DNA from: Methylobacterium sp. WSM2598
GTDB taxonomy: Bacteria > Pseudomonadota > Alphaproteobacteria > Rhizobiales > Beijerinckiaceae
Length of the DNA: 64,000 nucleotides
Assembly: GCF_000379105.1 (NCBI RefSeq)
Contig: NZ_KB900609.1
Coordinates: forward strand, 7,002,125 to 7,066,124
Direction: 5' to 3'
Each line of letters opens with the position of its first letter. The stretch's first letter is position 1. A program made the position numbers and the translations under genes. Below are positions 1 to 8,369 of the stretch, one piece after another. The notes beneath the pieces are model-generated. The model was not told the origin of the DNA. It saw only the letters and a list, made by a program, of their open reading frames with translations, and did no database searches.

Positions 1-171
1 CCGGTCGATCCGCCCGCCCGCGAAGGGATGGACCAGGGCGTCGACCGCGCGCCGGAACGCGCCCGGATCGCCGAGCAGCGTCGTGATGTCCCGGAAGACG
101 ATGCCCGGCTTCGGGTAATCCGGGATCGAGCGGATCGCGTCCTTCAGCGCTGAGAGCGTGCGCGGGTCCAT
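1..171 (-). CDS. apt: adenine phosphoribosyltransferase, N-terminal part
   Basis: Only the first 57 residues lie in the window; the gene runs off the left edge. The enzyme salvages adenine, joining it to PRPP to give AMP in the cytoplasm. The visible part begins MDPRTLSALKDAIRSIPDYP and continues with KPGIVFRDITTLLGDP, the highly conserved N-terminal segment of bacterial Apt proteins. The start is an ATG at 169-171 on the minus strand. The PRPP-binding loop that would settle the assignment is outside the window, so identity rests on the N-terminal signature alone. Confidence 0.85.
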   Translation of the reverse strand, partial: MDPRTLSALKDAIRSIPDYPKPGIVFRDITTLLGDPGAFRRAVDALVHPFAGGRIDR

Positions 172-301
172 GCGGGAGCCTTTGGGGTCGAGACGCCACG
201 GCCCAAACGGTCGAGCCGGAGGCGGGTTAGAGCAGATCGCGGCCGCGCTGGAAAGCGCCCGGCCGCTCCCGGGGGCCGGCGCCCCCATCCGCGCACGAGG
301 C

Positions 302-1096
302 TCAGGCGTTGGCCTTCCTGAGCAGGGCGACGAGGTCGCGGTGCAGCCCCTCGTTGCCGCAGGCGACCGACCGGGCCGCGAGCGCGTCCGGCCCGCCATC
401 GGCGCTGGTGGCGAAGCCGCCCGCCTCGCGCACCAGGATCAGCCCCGCCGCCATGTCCCAGGTCTGCAGGTCGCGCTCCCAGTAGAGGTCGGCCCGGCCG
501 CAGGCCACGTAGGCGAGGTCGAGGGCGGCCGAGCCGAAGCGGCGCACGCCCCCCGTCACGGCCATCACGGTGCCGAGCTCCTTGAGCAGCCGCGGGTGGT
601 TGCCGCGGCCCAGATAGGGCGAGCCGTAGAGCACGAGCGCGTCGGCGAGGTCGCCGCGGGCGGAGACGCGCAGCCGCCGATTGTTGAGGAAGGCGCCCTT
701 GCCGCGCTCGGCGATGAACAATTCGTCCTTGATCGGGTCGTAGATCACGCCCGCGACGACCACGCCCTCGCGCTCCAGCCCGACCGAGATGCAGAAATGC
801 GGGATCCCGTGCAGGAAGTTGGTGGTGCCGTCGAGGGGATCGACGTGCCACGTATGGGTCTTGTCGGAGCCCTCGACGGCGCCGCCCTCCTCCATCACGA
901 GGCCGTAGCCGGGCCGCGCCTTCATGAGGGACTCGCGCAGGCTGGCCTCGGCGCGCCGGTCGGCGGCGGTGACGAAGTCGCCCGGGCCCTTGCGCGAGAC
1001 CTGGAGGTTCTCGACCTCGCCGAAATCGCGCTTGAGGCCCCGCGCGGCCTTGCGCACGGCATCGACCATCACGGTCATGAGGGGAGAGTTGATCAT
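302..1096 (-). CDS. suhB: inositol monophosphatase family phosphatase (SuhB-like)
   Basis: This 264-residue protein has the two metal-binding signatures of the IMPase family: DPLDGTTNF at residues 86-94 and WDMAAG at 213-218. The first acidic motif reads EEGG (69-72) where EESG is usual. Length is typical. Family members hydrolyse myo-inositol-1-phosphate and related sugar phosphates with Mg2+; in proteobacteria SuhB also contributes to rRNA transcription complexes, which cannot be judged here. The ATG at 1096 follows the leftward Sel1 gene by about 110 bases, so it may be the last gene of the leftward gap-to-suhB run. Substrate specificity is not visible; a 3'-phosphoadenosine phosphatase (CysQ) is less likely given the overall pattern. 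Confidence 0.88.
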   Translation of the reverse strand: MINSPLMTVMVDAVRKAARGLKRDFGEVENLQVSRKGPGDFVTAADRRAEASLRESLMKARPGYGLVMEEGGAVEGSDKTHTWHVDPLDGTTNFLHGIPHFCISVGLEREGVVVAGVIYDPIKDELFIAERGKGAFLNNRRLRVSARGDLADALVLYGSPYLGRGNHPRLLKELGTVMAVTGGVRRFGSAALDLAYVACGRADLYWERDLQTWDMAAGLILVREAGGFATSADGGPDALAARSVACGNEGLHRDLVALLRKANA

Positions 1097-1208
1097 CGCG
1101 AGAGGGTCCGGTTGCGTGGCGGCTCGGGCCGGGGGCGGGCGGCATGGACGGGCGCCCGCGCGGGGCGCGGGGCGCGCGCCGGCCGCCCTCTGGAATTGGG
1201 GTCCGGCC

Positions 1209-2174
1209 TTAAGGCGTCATCCGGTCCGCGGCAAGGCGCTCGGCCCGCGCGCGCTCCTCCGCCGTGAGCCCGGCGGCCACCTGGGCCAGCCACGCGTCGC
1301 TCAGGCCCTGGGCGCTCGCCGCCATGTTCCAGGCCGCCGCCTCGACGAGGTTCTTGGGCACGCCCCGTCCGGCCGCGTAGAGCCGGGCGATGCGGTTCTG
1401 CGCCACGGCGTTGCCCCGGTAGGCGGCGTGGCGGAAGTAGCGGGCAGCCCTCGCCTCGTCCTTGGCCACGCCCTCGCCGTTGAAGAGCAGGATCGAGAAC
1501 TCGACCTCGCCGGCGATGTCGCCGTTGTCGGCCGCGCGGCGGAACAGGGAGGCCGCCTCGGCGAGGTCCTTCGCCACGCCGCGGCCCTTCAGGTAGAGGA
1601 TCCCGAGCGCGTGCTGGGCGGCCGGCACCTCCTGGTCGGCGGCCCGGCGCAGCAGCGTCGCGGCGCGGGCGAGGTCCTCGGGCGAGCCGGTGCCGAGCAG
1701 GATCAGGGCGAGGTTGTAGGATGCGGTGGGCTCGCCCTTGGCGGCGGCCTTCTCCAGCCAGGCCCGGCCGGCCGCCAGGTCCTTGCGCAGGCCGCGGCCC
1801 TCGATCGCCATCATGGCGAGCAGGCCCATGGCCGGCGCGTCGCCGAGATCGGCCGCGAGCCGGTACCACTCGGCCGCCTTGGCGGGGCTCTGCCGCACCC
1901 CGAGGCCCTGGTTGTAGAGCTCGCCGAGCAGCGTCATGGCCGGGGCGTCGGCCTTGTTGGCCTCGAGCCGCTTCGTCGCCTCGCGGAAGGCGGCGTTGTA
2001 GTAGCCGCGCTGATAGGCGCCGTAGGCGACGTCCGCCTTCGGGTCGGTGCTGCCGATGGCGGGCGGCAGGGTGGTGGCGCCCGGCAGCAGCGCGGTCGGC
2101 ATCGTGGTGGAGGGCGCGGCCGCGGCCCCGCCGGCGAGGAGCAGCGCGAGCCCGGCGAGGGCGTTCCGCCTCAC
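1209..2174 (-). CDS. exported Sel1-repeat (TPR-like) protein
   Basis: A 321-residue protein starting at GTG (2172-2174), whose start overlaps the stop of the upstream thiE-like gene in a GTGA junction; this coupling decides the start. Residues 2-20 (RRNALAGLALLLAGGAAAA) form a signal peptide. The mature part is a run of about six Sel1-type repeats of roughly 36 residues, each with A-x-x-x-L-G or A-x-x-x-L followed by G-x-G-V and a conserved A-x-x-W/L-x-x-x-A-A pattern, for example KAAEWYRLAADLGDAPAMG and EAASLFRRAADNGD. Such repeats form alpha-solenoids used as periplasmic scaffolds. No catalytic domain is visible and the partner is unknown. Confidence 0.82.
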   Translation of the reverse strand: MRRNALAGLALLLAGGAAAAPSTTMPTALLPGATTLPPAIGSTDPKADVAYGAYQRGYYNAAFREATKRLEANKADAPAMTLLGELYNQGLGVRQSPAKAAEWYRLAADLGDAPAMGLLAMMAIEGRGLRKDLAAGRAWLEKAAAKGEPTASYNLALILLGTGSPEDLARAATLLRRAADQEVPAAQHALGILYLKGRGVAKDLAEAASLFRRAADNGDIAGEVEFSILLFNGEGVAKDEARAARYFRHAAYRGNAVAQNRIARLYAAGRGVPKNLVEAAAWNMAASAQGLSDAWLAQVAAGLTAEERARAERLAADRMTP

Positions 2175-2860
2175 GCGGCGCCTCCCGCCAGCCGCGCCTG
2201 GGCCTGCGCCACGGCGTCGGGGCCCTGGGTGCCCGCGCCCTCCCGGAGGGCGGGGCCCTCCCAGAGGGCGGGGTCGAGGGCGACGAACTCGGCCCCGGTC
2301 GCGGCGAGGTCCGCGACCGCGTCGAGGCTGCGGGCCAGGGCCACGCAGGGGGTCTCGAAGATCTCCGCCCACCACGCGGCGAGGGCGCGGGTGCCGGCGG
2401 GCGTGGCCCGGGGCTCCTCGCCGAACAGCACGTAATCGGCTCCCGCCTCCCCGGCTTCCATGGCGGCGTGGCGGGAGGTCAGGGATCCGACCCCGAGGAT
2501 GCGCCCGTCGCGCAGGCGCTCGCGCAGGTCGCGCAGGGCCTCGCCGGGCTCCTCGCCCGCCCCCGCGTGGACGCCGTCCGCCCCCGCCCGGGCGGCGAGG
2601 GCCACGGGGTCGATGCCCGGCGCGTCGCAGGCGACCACCAGGGCGGCGCCGGCCTCCTGCACGGCGGGCGCCACGTCCTTGACGCGCCTGATCAGGGCGC
2701 GCTCGTCGGCGGCGGCCAGCCGCAGGATCACCGCCGCCACGTCCCCGGCCCGGCAGGCGGCCGAGAGGCGCGCGGCGAGATCGGGGCCGGATTCCGGGCC
2801 GGCGATCAGGACGAGGCGGGTCTTCGGGGGATGGGGGGTCGGCATCGTCGGGTCGCTCAT
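2171..2860 (-). CDS. thiamine phosphate synthase / TenI-family protein
   Basis: About 229 residues from the ATG at 2860; another ATG lies seven codons upstream at 2881. The protein reads as a TIM-barrel of the ThiE/TenI family, with VLIAGPES at the N-terminus, HAGAGEEPGEALRDL in the middle (ThiE has HLGQ-D at this place) and ADYVLFGE followed by PCVALARSLDAVADLAATGAEFVAL, which matches the ThiE phosphate-binding end. ThiE couples HMP-PP and thiazole phosphate to thiamine phosphate. Alphaproteobacterial genomes commonly carry such a divergent copy between fba and suhB. Because several ThiE ligands are changed, the catalytic role is uncertain. It sits downstream of fba and is translationally coupled to the Sel1 gene. 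Confidence 0.72.
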   Translation of the reverse strand: MSDPTMPTPHPPKTRLVLIAGPESGPDLAARLSAACRAGDVAAVILRLAAADERALIRRVKDVAPAVQEAGAALVVACDAPGIDPVALAARAGADGVHAGAGEEPGEALRDLRERLRDGRILGVGSLTSRHAAMEAGEAGADYVLFGEEPRATPAGTRALAAWWAEIFETPCVALARSLDAVADLAATGAEFVALDPALWEGPALREGAGTQGPDAVAQAQARLAGGAA

Positions 2861-2986
2861 GAGCGCTGTGTGGCGTGGCAACGCTTCAAAAGTAAGGCGC
2901 GCGCTCCGCGTCCCTCACGCGCCGACGCGCCTGCCTCGGCGACGGCAGGCCCGTTCGACGCAGCCGAGCTTTGCCGCGACAGCGGC

Positions 2987-3020
2987 TCTCCGGCGCGGGA
3001 CCCCCGTCCTGCGCCGGAGA
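2987..3020 (-). terminator. hairpin terminator after fba
   Basis: A 15-base inverted repeat (arms 2987-3001 and 3006-3020, one mismatch, loop CCCC) starts 17 bases after the fba stop codon on the minus strand. There is no U-tract, which is common for hairpin terminators in very G+C-rich genomes. It would reduce read-through into the thiE-like gene. Confidence 0.55.
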
Positions 3021-3037
3021 CAGGACCGCGGCCCGCC

Positions 3038-4126
3038 CTACTCGGCGGCCGCCTTGCGGGTCGCCCCGAAGGACGGGTCGAGCTTGCCGGCGGCGTAGCG
3101 CTTGGCCATCTCGGAGAGCGAGACCGGACGGATCTTGCCGGCCTGCCCGGCCGTGCCGAACTCCTCGAAGCGCTGCTTGCACAGCTTCGTCATCGCGTCC
3201 ATGGCGGGCTTGAGGTACTTGCGCGGGTCGAACTCCGCCTTGTTCTCGGCCAGCACCTTGCGGATCTGGCCCGTCATCGCCATCCGGTTGTCGGTGTCGA
3301 TGTTGATCTTGCGCACGCCGTGCTTGATGCCGCGCTGGATCTCCTCCACCGGCACGCCCCAGGTCGGCTTCATCTCGCCGCCGTACTGGTTGATGATGTC
3401 CTGCAGGTCCTGCGGCACCGAGGAGGAGCCGTGCATCACCAGGTGGGTGTTGGGCAGGCGGCGGTTGATCTCCTCGATCACGTGCATGGCGAGCACGGCG
3501 CCGTCCGGCTTGCGGGTGAACTTGTAGGCGCCGTGGCTGGTGCCCATGGCGACCGCGAGCGCGTCGACCTTGGTGGCCTCGACGAACTTCACCGCCTCCT
3601 CCGGGTCGGTGAGGAGCTGGTCGTGGCTGAGCGTGCCCTCGGCGCCGTGGCCGTCCTCGGCCTCGCCCTGGCCGCTCTCCAGCGAGCCCAGCACGCCGAG
3701 TTCGCCCTCCACCGAGACGCCGGCCCAATGCGCCATCTCGGCCACCTTGCGGGTGATCTCGACGTTGTAGGCGTAGTCGGCCGGCGTCTTGCCGTCCGCC
3801 TTGAGCGATCCGTCCATCATCACCGACGTGAAGCCGTACTGGATCGCGGTCGCGCAGGTCGCCTCGTTGTTGCCGTGGTCGAGATGCATGCAGACTGGGA
3901 TGTGGGGGTAGATCTCGACGAGGCCGTCGATCAGCTTGGCCAGCACGACGTCGTTGGCGTAGGCGCGCGCGCCCCGGCTCGCCTGCAGGATGACGGGCGA
4001 GTCGGTCGCGTCGGCGGCCGCCATGATGGCCAGCCCCTGCTCCATGTTGTTGATGTTGAAGGCCGGGACCCCGTAGCCGTGCTCGGCCGCGTGGTCCAGA
4101 AGCTGCCTCAGCGTGATACGCGCCAT
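3038..4126 (-). CDS. fba: class II fructose-bisphosphate aldolase
   Basis: A 362-residue zinc aldolase that cleaves fructose-1,6-bisphosphate to dihydroxyacetone phosphate and glyceraldehyde-3-phosphate, and runs in reverse for gluconeogenesis. Zinc-binding and catalytic motifs are in place: CMHLDHG with His81, Asp83 and His84, GELG at 141-144, GTSHGAYKF with His198, and MHGSSSVP with His232. Length and the NINNMEQ opening match the CbbA/FbaA subtype of alphaproteobacteria. The start is the ATG at 4126, preceded by a strong GGAGGG ribosome site; upstream in-frame codons are rejected for that reason. It follows pgk leftward with an 85-base gap and is probably co-transcribed with gap and pgk. 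Confidence 0.96.
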   Translation of the reverse strand: MARITLRQLLDHAAEHGYGVPAFNINNMEQGLAIMAAADATDSPVILQASRGARAYANDVVLAKLIDGLVEIYPHIPVCMHLDHGNNEATCATAIQYGFTSVMMDGSLKADGKTPADYAYNVEITRKVAEMAHWAGVSVEGELGVLGSLESGQGEAEDGHGAEGTLSHDQLLTDPEEAVKFVEATKVDALAVAMGTSHGAYKFTRKPDGAVLAMHVIEEINRRLPNTHLVMHGSSSVPQDLQDIINQYGGEMKPTWGVPVEEIQRGIKHGVRKINIDTDNRMAMTGQIRKVLAENKAEFDPRKYLKPAMDAMTKLCKQRFEEFGTAGQAGKIRPVSLSEMAKRYAAGKLDPSFGATRKAAAE

Positions 4127-4211
4127 CTCCAACCCTCCGAGAGAACCGACTTCCACCAGTATAGGCGATCGGGGCGCCGCCGTCCTCACGGCCGCACCCT
4201 GAACGCGCGCC

Positions 4212-5408
4212 TCACGCCCTGAGCGCGTCGACGCCGGGCAGGGGCTTGCCCTCGAGCCATTCGAGGAAGGCGCCGCCGGCCGTGGAGACGTAGGTGAAGG
4301 CCTCGGCCACGCCCGCGTGGTTGAGGGCCGCCACCGTGTCGCCGCCGCCCGCCACCGAGACGAGCCGGCCCGCCCGGGTGCGCTCGGCCGCGTGGCGCGC
4401 CGCCGCGACCGTGCCCTGGTCGAAGGGCGGGAACTCGAAGGCGCCGAGCGGCCCGTTCCAGACCAGCGTCCGGGCGTCGTTGAGGGCGGCGGCCACCCGC
4501 TCGACCGATTGCGAGCCGACGTCGAGGATCATGCCGGCCTGCGGGATCGCGTCCACCCCGTAGGTGTGGTGGGGCGCGTTCGCCTTGAACTCCTCCGCCA
4601 CCACCGCGTCGACCGGCAGGATGATGGCGCAGTTCTTCTCGCGGGCCGCCTCGATGATGCGCAGGGCCGTGCCGGCGAGGTCCTTCTCGCAGAGCGACTT
4701 GCCGACCCCGAGGCCGGCCGCGTGCAGGAAGGTGTTGGCCATGCCCCCGCCGATCACCAGGGCGTCGACCTTGCCGACGAGGTTCACCAGGAGGTCGATC
4801 TTGGTCGAGACCTTGGAGCCGCCGACGATCGCGACCACCGGCCGGGCCGGCGCCTCCAGGCCCTTGGTCAGCGCCTCGATCTCGGCCTGCATCAGGCGCC
4901 CCGCATAGGCCGGCAGGACGTGGGCGAGGCCCTCGGTCGAGGCGTGGGCCCGGTGCGAGGCGGAGAAGGCCTCGTTGACGTAGACGTCGCCGTTGCGGGC
5001 GAGCGCCCTCGCGAAATCGGGGTCGTTCTTCTCCTCGCCCGGGTGGAAGCGAGTGTTCTCCAGCATCACCACGTCGCCGTCGCCGAGCGCCGCCACGGCG
5101 GCCGCGGCCGCCTCGCCGACGCAATCCTCCGCGAAGGCGACCGGGCGGCCGAGATCGGCCGCCACCGCCTCGGCGATCGGGCGCAGGGATTCCTTGGGGT
5201 CGGGCTTGCCCTTGGGGCGGCCGAAATGCGCGAGCAGCACCACGCGCCCGCCGGCCTCGGCGATCTCCCGGATCGTCGGCAGCACCCGGGTGATCCGGGT
5301 CGCGTCGCTGACGCGGCCGTTCTCCATGGGCACGTTGAGGTCGACGCGGACGAGGACGCGCTTGCCCTTCAGGTCGCCGGCATCGTCGAGGGTACGGAAA
5401 CGGGTCAT
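4212..5408 (-). CDS. pgk: phosphoglycerate kinase
   Basis: The 398-residue cytoplasmic glycolytic enzyme transfers phosphate from 1,3-bisphosphoglycerate to ADP. Both Rossmann domains are complete: RVDLNVP near residue 20 and HFGRPKG near 60 in the 3-PG-binding half, GGSKVSTK near 197 and the nucleotide-binding GGGDTVAAL near 352 in the C-terminal half. Length is standard for bacteria. It lies between the small membrane protein gene and fba on the same strand, giving a gap-orf-pgk-fba order that links the triose-phosphate steps. Confidence 0.97.
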   Translation of the reverse strand: MTRFRTLDDAGDLKGKRVLVRVDLNVPMENGRVSDATRITRVLPTIREIAEAGGRVVLLAHFGRPKGKPDPKESLRPIAEAVAADLGRPVAFAEDCVGEAAAAAVAALGDGDVVMLENTRFHPGEEKNDPDFARALARNGDVYVNEAFSASHRAHASTEGLAHVLPAYAGRLMQAEIEALTKGLEAPARPVVAIVGGSKVSTKIDLLVNLVGKVDALVIGGGMANTFLHAAGLGVGKSLCEKDLAGTALRIIEAAREKNCAIILPVDAVVAEEFKANAPHHTYGVDAIPQAGMILDVGSQSVERVAAALNDARTLVWNGPLGAFEFPPFDQGTVAAARHAAERTRAGRLVSVAGGGDTVAALNHAGVAEAFTYVSTAGGAFLEWLEGKPLPGVDALRA

Positions 5409-5474
5409 GGACCTCGGGCCTCCTTGGGCGGGATTCCTGGGGCTGGATTCACGGGACGGGATTCGCGGCGCGGA

Positions 5475-5975
5475 TCAGCGGGGCGGGATGAGGTTCTGGA
5501 GGTTGAGGCGCTGCGCCGCGAGCGTGAGCGCCACCGTCAGCACGGCGGTGATGATCGCCGTCAGGAGCAGGGTGCCGAAGCCCGGCAGCCGCCGGGTGCG
5601 GTCGGCGACGGCGCGCAATTCGCTGCGCAGGGCGGCGAGGTCGGACTGGCGGGCGGATTCGTTCATCCGCTGGCTCGCCGCCTCGACCCGGTCCTCGACG
5701 CGGGACAGGAGCGCCTCCGAGCGGGCGTACTTGTCCTCGATGCGCGAGGCCTTGTCCTCGATGCGGGCGAGCTGGTCGGCGACCGGGGGCGGCAGGCTCG
5801 CGGCCGGCTGGGGGCGCCGGGCGGCCTCGGCCGCCGCGGCGGGTGCGGCGCCGGCTGCCGCAGCGGTGCCGGCGGGGGCCGCCGCGGCGGGTGCGAGCGC
5901 GGTGCCGGCCGGCACCGGCAGCGGGCTCGCGGTGGCGGTTCCGGAGGTGGAGGTGACGTCCGTCGCGTCGGTCAT
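5475..5975 (-). CDS. small coiled-coil membrane protein between gap and pgk
   Basis: A 166-residue protein of no recognised family. The first 60 residues are very rich in Ala, Pro and Thr, with little order expected. Residues about 75-130 form a heptad-like segment rich in Arg, Glu and Leu (ARIEDKASRIEDKYARSEAL, then AASQRMNESARQSDLAALRS). A single hydrophobic helix follows near the C-terminus (GTLLLTAIITAVLTVALTLA), and the last residues NLIPPR are short. The predicted layout is a cytosolic coiled coil held by a C-terminal membrane anchor. The ATG at 5975 has a GAGGAG ribosome site. Its place inside a glycolytic cluster is conserved order at most; no role can be assigned. Confidence 0.75.
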   Translation of the reverse strand: MTDATDVTSTSGTATASPLPVPAGTALAPAAAAPAGTAAAAGAAPAAAAEAARRPQPAASLPPPVADQLARIEDKASRIEDKYARSEALLSRVEDRVEAASQRMNESARQSDLAALRSELRAVADRTRRLPGFGTLLLTAIITAVLTVALTLAAQRLNLQNLIPPR

Positions 5976-6066
5976 GGCTGCTCCTCGGTCTCGCCCCGCC
6001 GCGGCGGGGCGCCGGTTCGCGGGAAGAGAGGGCGCCGGGCGGGGGATCCCCGCCCGGGATCGAGGC

Positions 6067-7074
6067 TCAGATCAGCTTGGCGAGGGCGACCGCGGTGTCG
6101 GCCATGCGGTTCGAGAAGCCCCACTCGTTGTCGTACCAGGACAGCACCCGCACGAAGGTCCCGTCCATCACCTTGGTCTGGTCGATGTGGAAGGTCGAGG
6201 AATGCGGGTCGTGGTTGAAGTCGATCGAGACGTTCGGGGCCTCGGTGTAGCCGAGCACGCCCTTGAGCGGCCCGTTCGCCGCCGCCTTGATCGCCTCGTT
6301 GATCTCGGCGACCGAGGTGGCGCGCTTGGCCACGAACTTGAAGTCGACGACCGAGACGTTCGGGGTCGGCACCCGGATCGAGGTGCCGTCGAGCTTGCCG
6401 TTCAGCTCCGGCAGGACGAGGCCCACCGCCTTGGCGGCGCCCGTCGTGGTCGGGATCATCGACAGGGCCGCGGCGCGGGCCCGGTAGAGATCCTTGTGCA
6501 TCTGATCCAGCGACGGCTGGTCGTTGGTGTAGGAGTGGATCGTCGTCATGAAGCCGCGCTCGATCCCGACCGCGTCGTTGAGCACCTTGGCAACCGGCGC
6601 GAGGCAGTTCGTCGTGCAGGAGGCGTTCGAGATCACGAGGTGGTCGGCGGTCAGCTTGTCGTGGTTGACGCCGTACACGACGGTGAGGTCGGCGCCGTCC
6701 GAGGGGGCCGAGACGATGACGCGCTTGGCGCCCGCGTCCAGGTGGGCCTTGGCCTTGTCGCGCGCCGTGAAGATGCCGGTGCATTCCAGGGCGATGTCGA
6801 CGCCGAGCGCGCGATGGGGCAGCTCGGCCGGGCTCTTGATCGCGGTGACGCGGATGCGCTGGCCGTCGACCACGATGGCGTCGCCCTCGACCTTCACCTC
6901 GCCCGGGAAGCGGCCGTGCACGGAATCGTAGCGCAGCAGGTGGGCGTTGGTCTCGACCGGCCCGAGATCGTTGATGGCGACGACCTCGACGTCCGTGCGC
7001 CCCGCCTCCTTGATGGCGCGCAGGACGTTGCGCCCGATGCGTCCGAAGCCGTTGATGGCGACCTTGACCGTCAT
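6067..7074 (-). CDS. gap: glyceraldehyde-3-phosphate dehydrogenase, type I
   Basis: A 335-residue NAD(P)-dependent dehydrogenase that oxidatively phosphorylates glyceraldehyde-3-phosphate. It begins MTVKVAINGFGRIGRNVLRA (Rossmann motif) and has the catalytic ASCTTNC motif near residue 150 with the partner His in TTIHSYTNDQ. The C-terminal WYDNEWGFSNRM is typical. The ATG at 7074 gives the family's usual length; the longer upstream reading is non-coding in character. It is the first gene of the leftward cluster, with a candidate promoter about 250 bases upstream. Confidence 0.97.
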   Translation of the reverse strand: MTVKVAINGFGRIGRNVLRAIKEAGRTDVEVVAINDLGPVETNAHLLRYDSVHGRFPGEVKVEGDAIVVDGQRIRVTAIKSPAELPHRALGVDIALECTGIFTARDKAKAHLDAGAKRVIVSAPSDGADLTVVYGVNHDKLTADHLVISNASCTTNCLAPVAKVLNDAVGIERGFMTTIHSYTNDQPSLDQMHKDLYRARAAALSMIPTTTGAAKAVGLVLPELNGKLDGTSIRVPTPNVSVVDFKFVAKRATSVAEINEAIKAAANGPLKGVLGYTEAPNVSIDFNHDPHSSTFHIDQTKVMDGTFVRVLSWYDNEWGFSNRMADTAVALAKLI

Positions 7075-7319
7075 GTCGATGACTCCCGAGAGCGGGCGGG
7101 GGTGCCGGCGCCCCGCCTCGTGGTGCGGCCCGGGCCTGCGAGCGCCCGTGCGGGTGGATGGGGTTGCCGGGTGATATGAGGTGCCGCGGGCGGGACGGCC
7201 ATCCCGCGCGCGCCGGAGGTCCCGTTGCGGGCGGCGCGACCGAGGAGGGCGGGAGGCGTCACGGGAACCCGAGATCTGCGGCTGTCCGCCGGCCGACATG
7301 GCCGGGCGCGAGCGCGGGC

Positions 7320-7347
7320 TTCCTAACATGACACCCTCCCCTGTCAA
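7320..7347 (-). promoter_or_regulatory. candidate sigma70-type promoter of the gap cluster
   Basis: In the 398-base stretch between gap and the DUF4164 gene (7075-7472) the minus strand carries TTGACA (7347-7342), 16 bases, then TAGGAA (7325-7320). The -35 box is a perfect consensus match; the -10 box is weak. TGACA and TGTCA also form a short inverted repeat here (7330-7346). Nothing else was recognised in this stretch. No start site is known. Confidence 0.35.
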
Positions 7348-7472
7348 ATCGGCCCCGCCCGCCGCCCCGCGGCGGTCCGCGCCCGTTGACGGGAGCGCCC
7401 CGGCCGGGCGATTGCGGGCCGCGCGGCCAGCGTCTAGGCTCGGGCCGGGGTGAGGAGTTCAGGGGTTCAACC

Positions 7473-7754
7473 ATGAGTGCGGCCGTGGACGACGCGCTGC
7501 GCCGGCTCGATGCCGCCGTCGCCCTGCTCGACGCCGCCGTGACCCGTCGGCTCGACGCCGAGCGCAGCCGGGGCGACCTGGAGGCCGAACTCGCCCTGAT
7601 GCAGGAGGACCGGGCCCGCCTCGCCGCCGAGCTCGACGCGGCCCTGGGCCAGCTCGCCGAGGCGGTGGCGGTGACCGACGACGTCGAGCATCGCCTCGGG
7701 CGGGCGATCGGCACCGTCGAGACAGTGCTGACGCGCAACCGCGCGGAAGGGTGA
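7473..7754 (+). CDS. DUF4164-like coiled-coil protein
   Basis: A 93-residue, almost wholly helical protein read from the ATG at 7473. It has heptad character throughout (ALRRLDAAVALLDAAVTRRL, then AERSRGDLEAELALMQEDRA) and ends with a helix carrying VETVLTRNRAEG. This composition, size and position just upstream of zapA match the DUF4164 family of alphaproteobacteria. The stop codon is eight bases from the zapA start, so the two genes are very likely one transcript. A role next to ZapA at the division ring is a reasonable guess from neighbourhood only. Confidence 0.7.
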   Translation: MSAAVDDALRRLDAAVALLDAAVTRRLDAERSRGDLEAELALMQEDRARLAAELDAALGQLAEAVAVTDDVEHRLGRAIGTVETVLTRNRAEG

Positions 7755-7762
7755 GGATCCGG

Positions 7763-8146
7763 ATGCCTCAGGTGACGGTGAGCATCGCCGGCAAGACCTA
7801 CCGCATGGCCTGCGGCGAGGGCGAGGAGCGCCACCTCGAGGAGCTGGCGCGGGGCTTCGACGCGCGGATCGGCGAGATGCGCAAGGCCTTCGGCGAGATC
7901 GGCGACATGCGCCTGCACGTCATGGCGGCGCTGATGGTCTCGGACGAACTCGCCGAGACGCGCCGCCGGGTCGAGGCGCTGGAGCGCGAGACCGCCGCCC
8001 TGCGCGAGGCCGCCGCCGCCGCCAGCAGCGAGCGCGAGGCCGTGGAGGGCCGCATCGCCGAGGGGATCGGCCGGGCCGCCGAGCGGATCGAGGCCGCGGT
8101 GCGCCGGCTCGTGCCCGGCCCGCAGCCGGGCGCGGCCGAGCCGTAA
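7763..8146 (+). CDS. zapA: cell division protein ZapA
   Basis: A 127-residue protein of the ZapA family, which binds and bundles FtsZ at mid-cell. The N-terminal globular part has the family pattern QVTVSIAGKTYRMACGEGEE followed by HLEELARGFDARI, and the rest is a long coiled-coil helix (ALERETAALREAAAAASSER) used for dimerisation. The ATG at 7763, four codons after a GTG in the same frame, gives the conserved MPQV start. Preceded by the DUF4164 gene; in many proteobacteria 6S RNA follows zapA, but none could be identified in the 223 bases after this gene. Confidence 0.9.
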   Translation: MPQVTVSIAGKTYRMACGEGEERHLEELARGFDARIGEMRKAFGEIGDMRLHVMAALMVSDELAETRRRVEALERETAALREAAAAASSEREAVEGRIAEGIGRAAERIEAAVRRLVPGPQPGAAEP

Positions 8147-8369
8147 GCCCCGCGTCGCCGGCGGGGACCCGGCAGCCGCCCGCACCTGCGGCGCGGATGC
8201 ATCAGTGTGACCCACGCACAACGGGCGCTTCGCATCCGCACAAGCGCGGCGGTTTTAAGCTTGGCTTTATGCCGGGCCCGTTTACGGCTTGGCGATGGGT
8301 TCCGCCGCACGATGCGCGGCAGTTCACGCATCGCTCCTTCCCCAGCCGAGAGTTCCCCGAGAGGCTCCC

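Noticed and set aside
144..1145. long arginine-rich frames opposite or beside suhB and many other genes
   Set aside because: Such frames are produced by the high G+C bias; their products are Arg/Pro/Gly/Ala-rich and lack any motif, while the other frame encodes a recognised protein.
8147..8369. 6S RNA gene after zapA
   Set aside because: The position is the classical one, but I could not fold the sequence by eye into the long bulged hairpin of 6S RNA with confidence, and the next gene is not the usual ygfA. A covariance-model search with the 6S family would decide.
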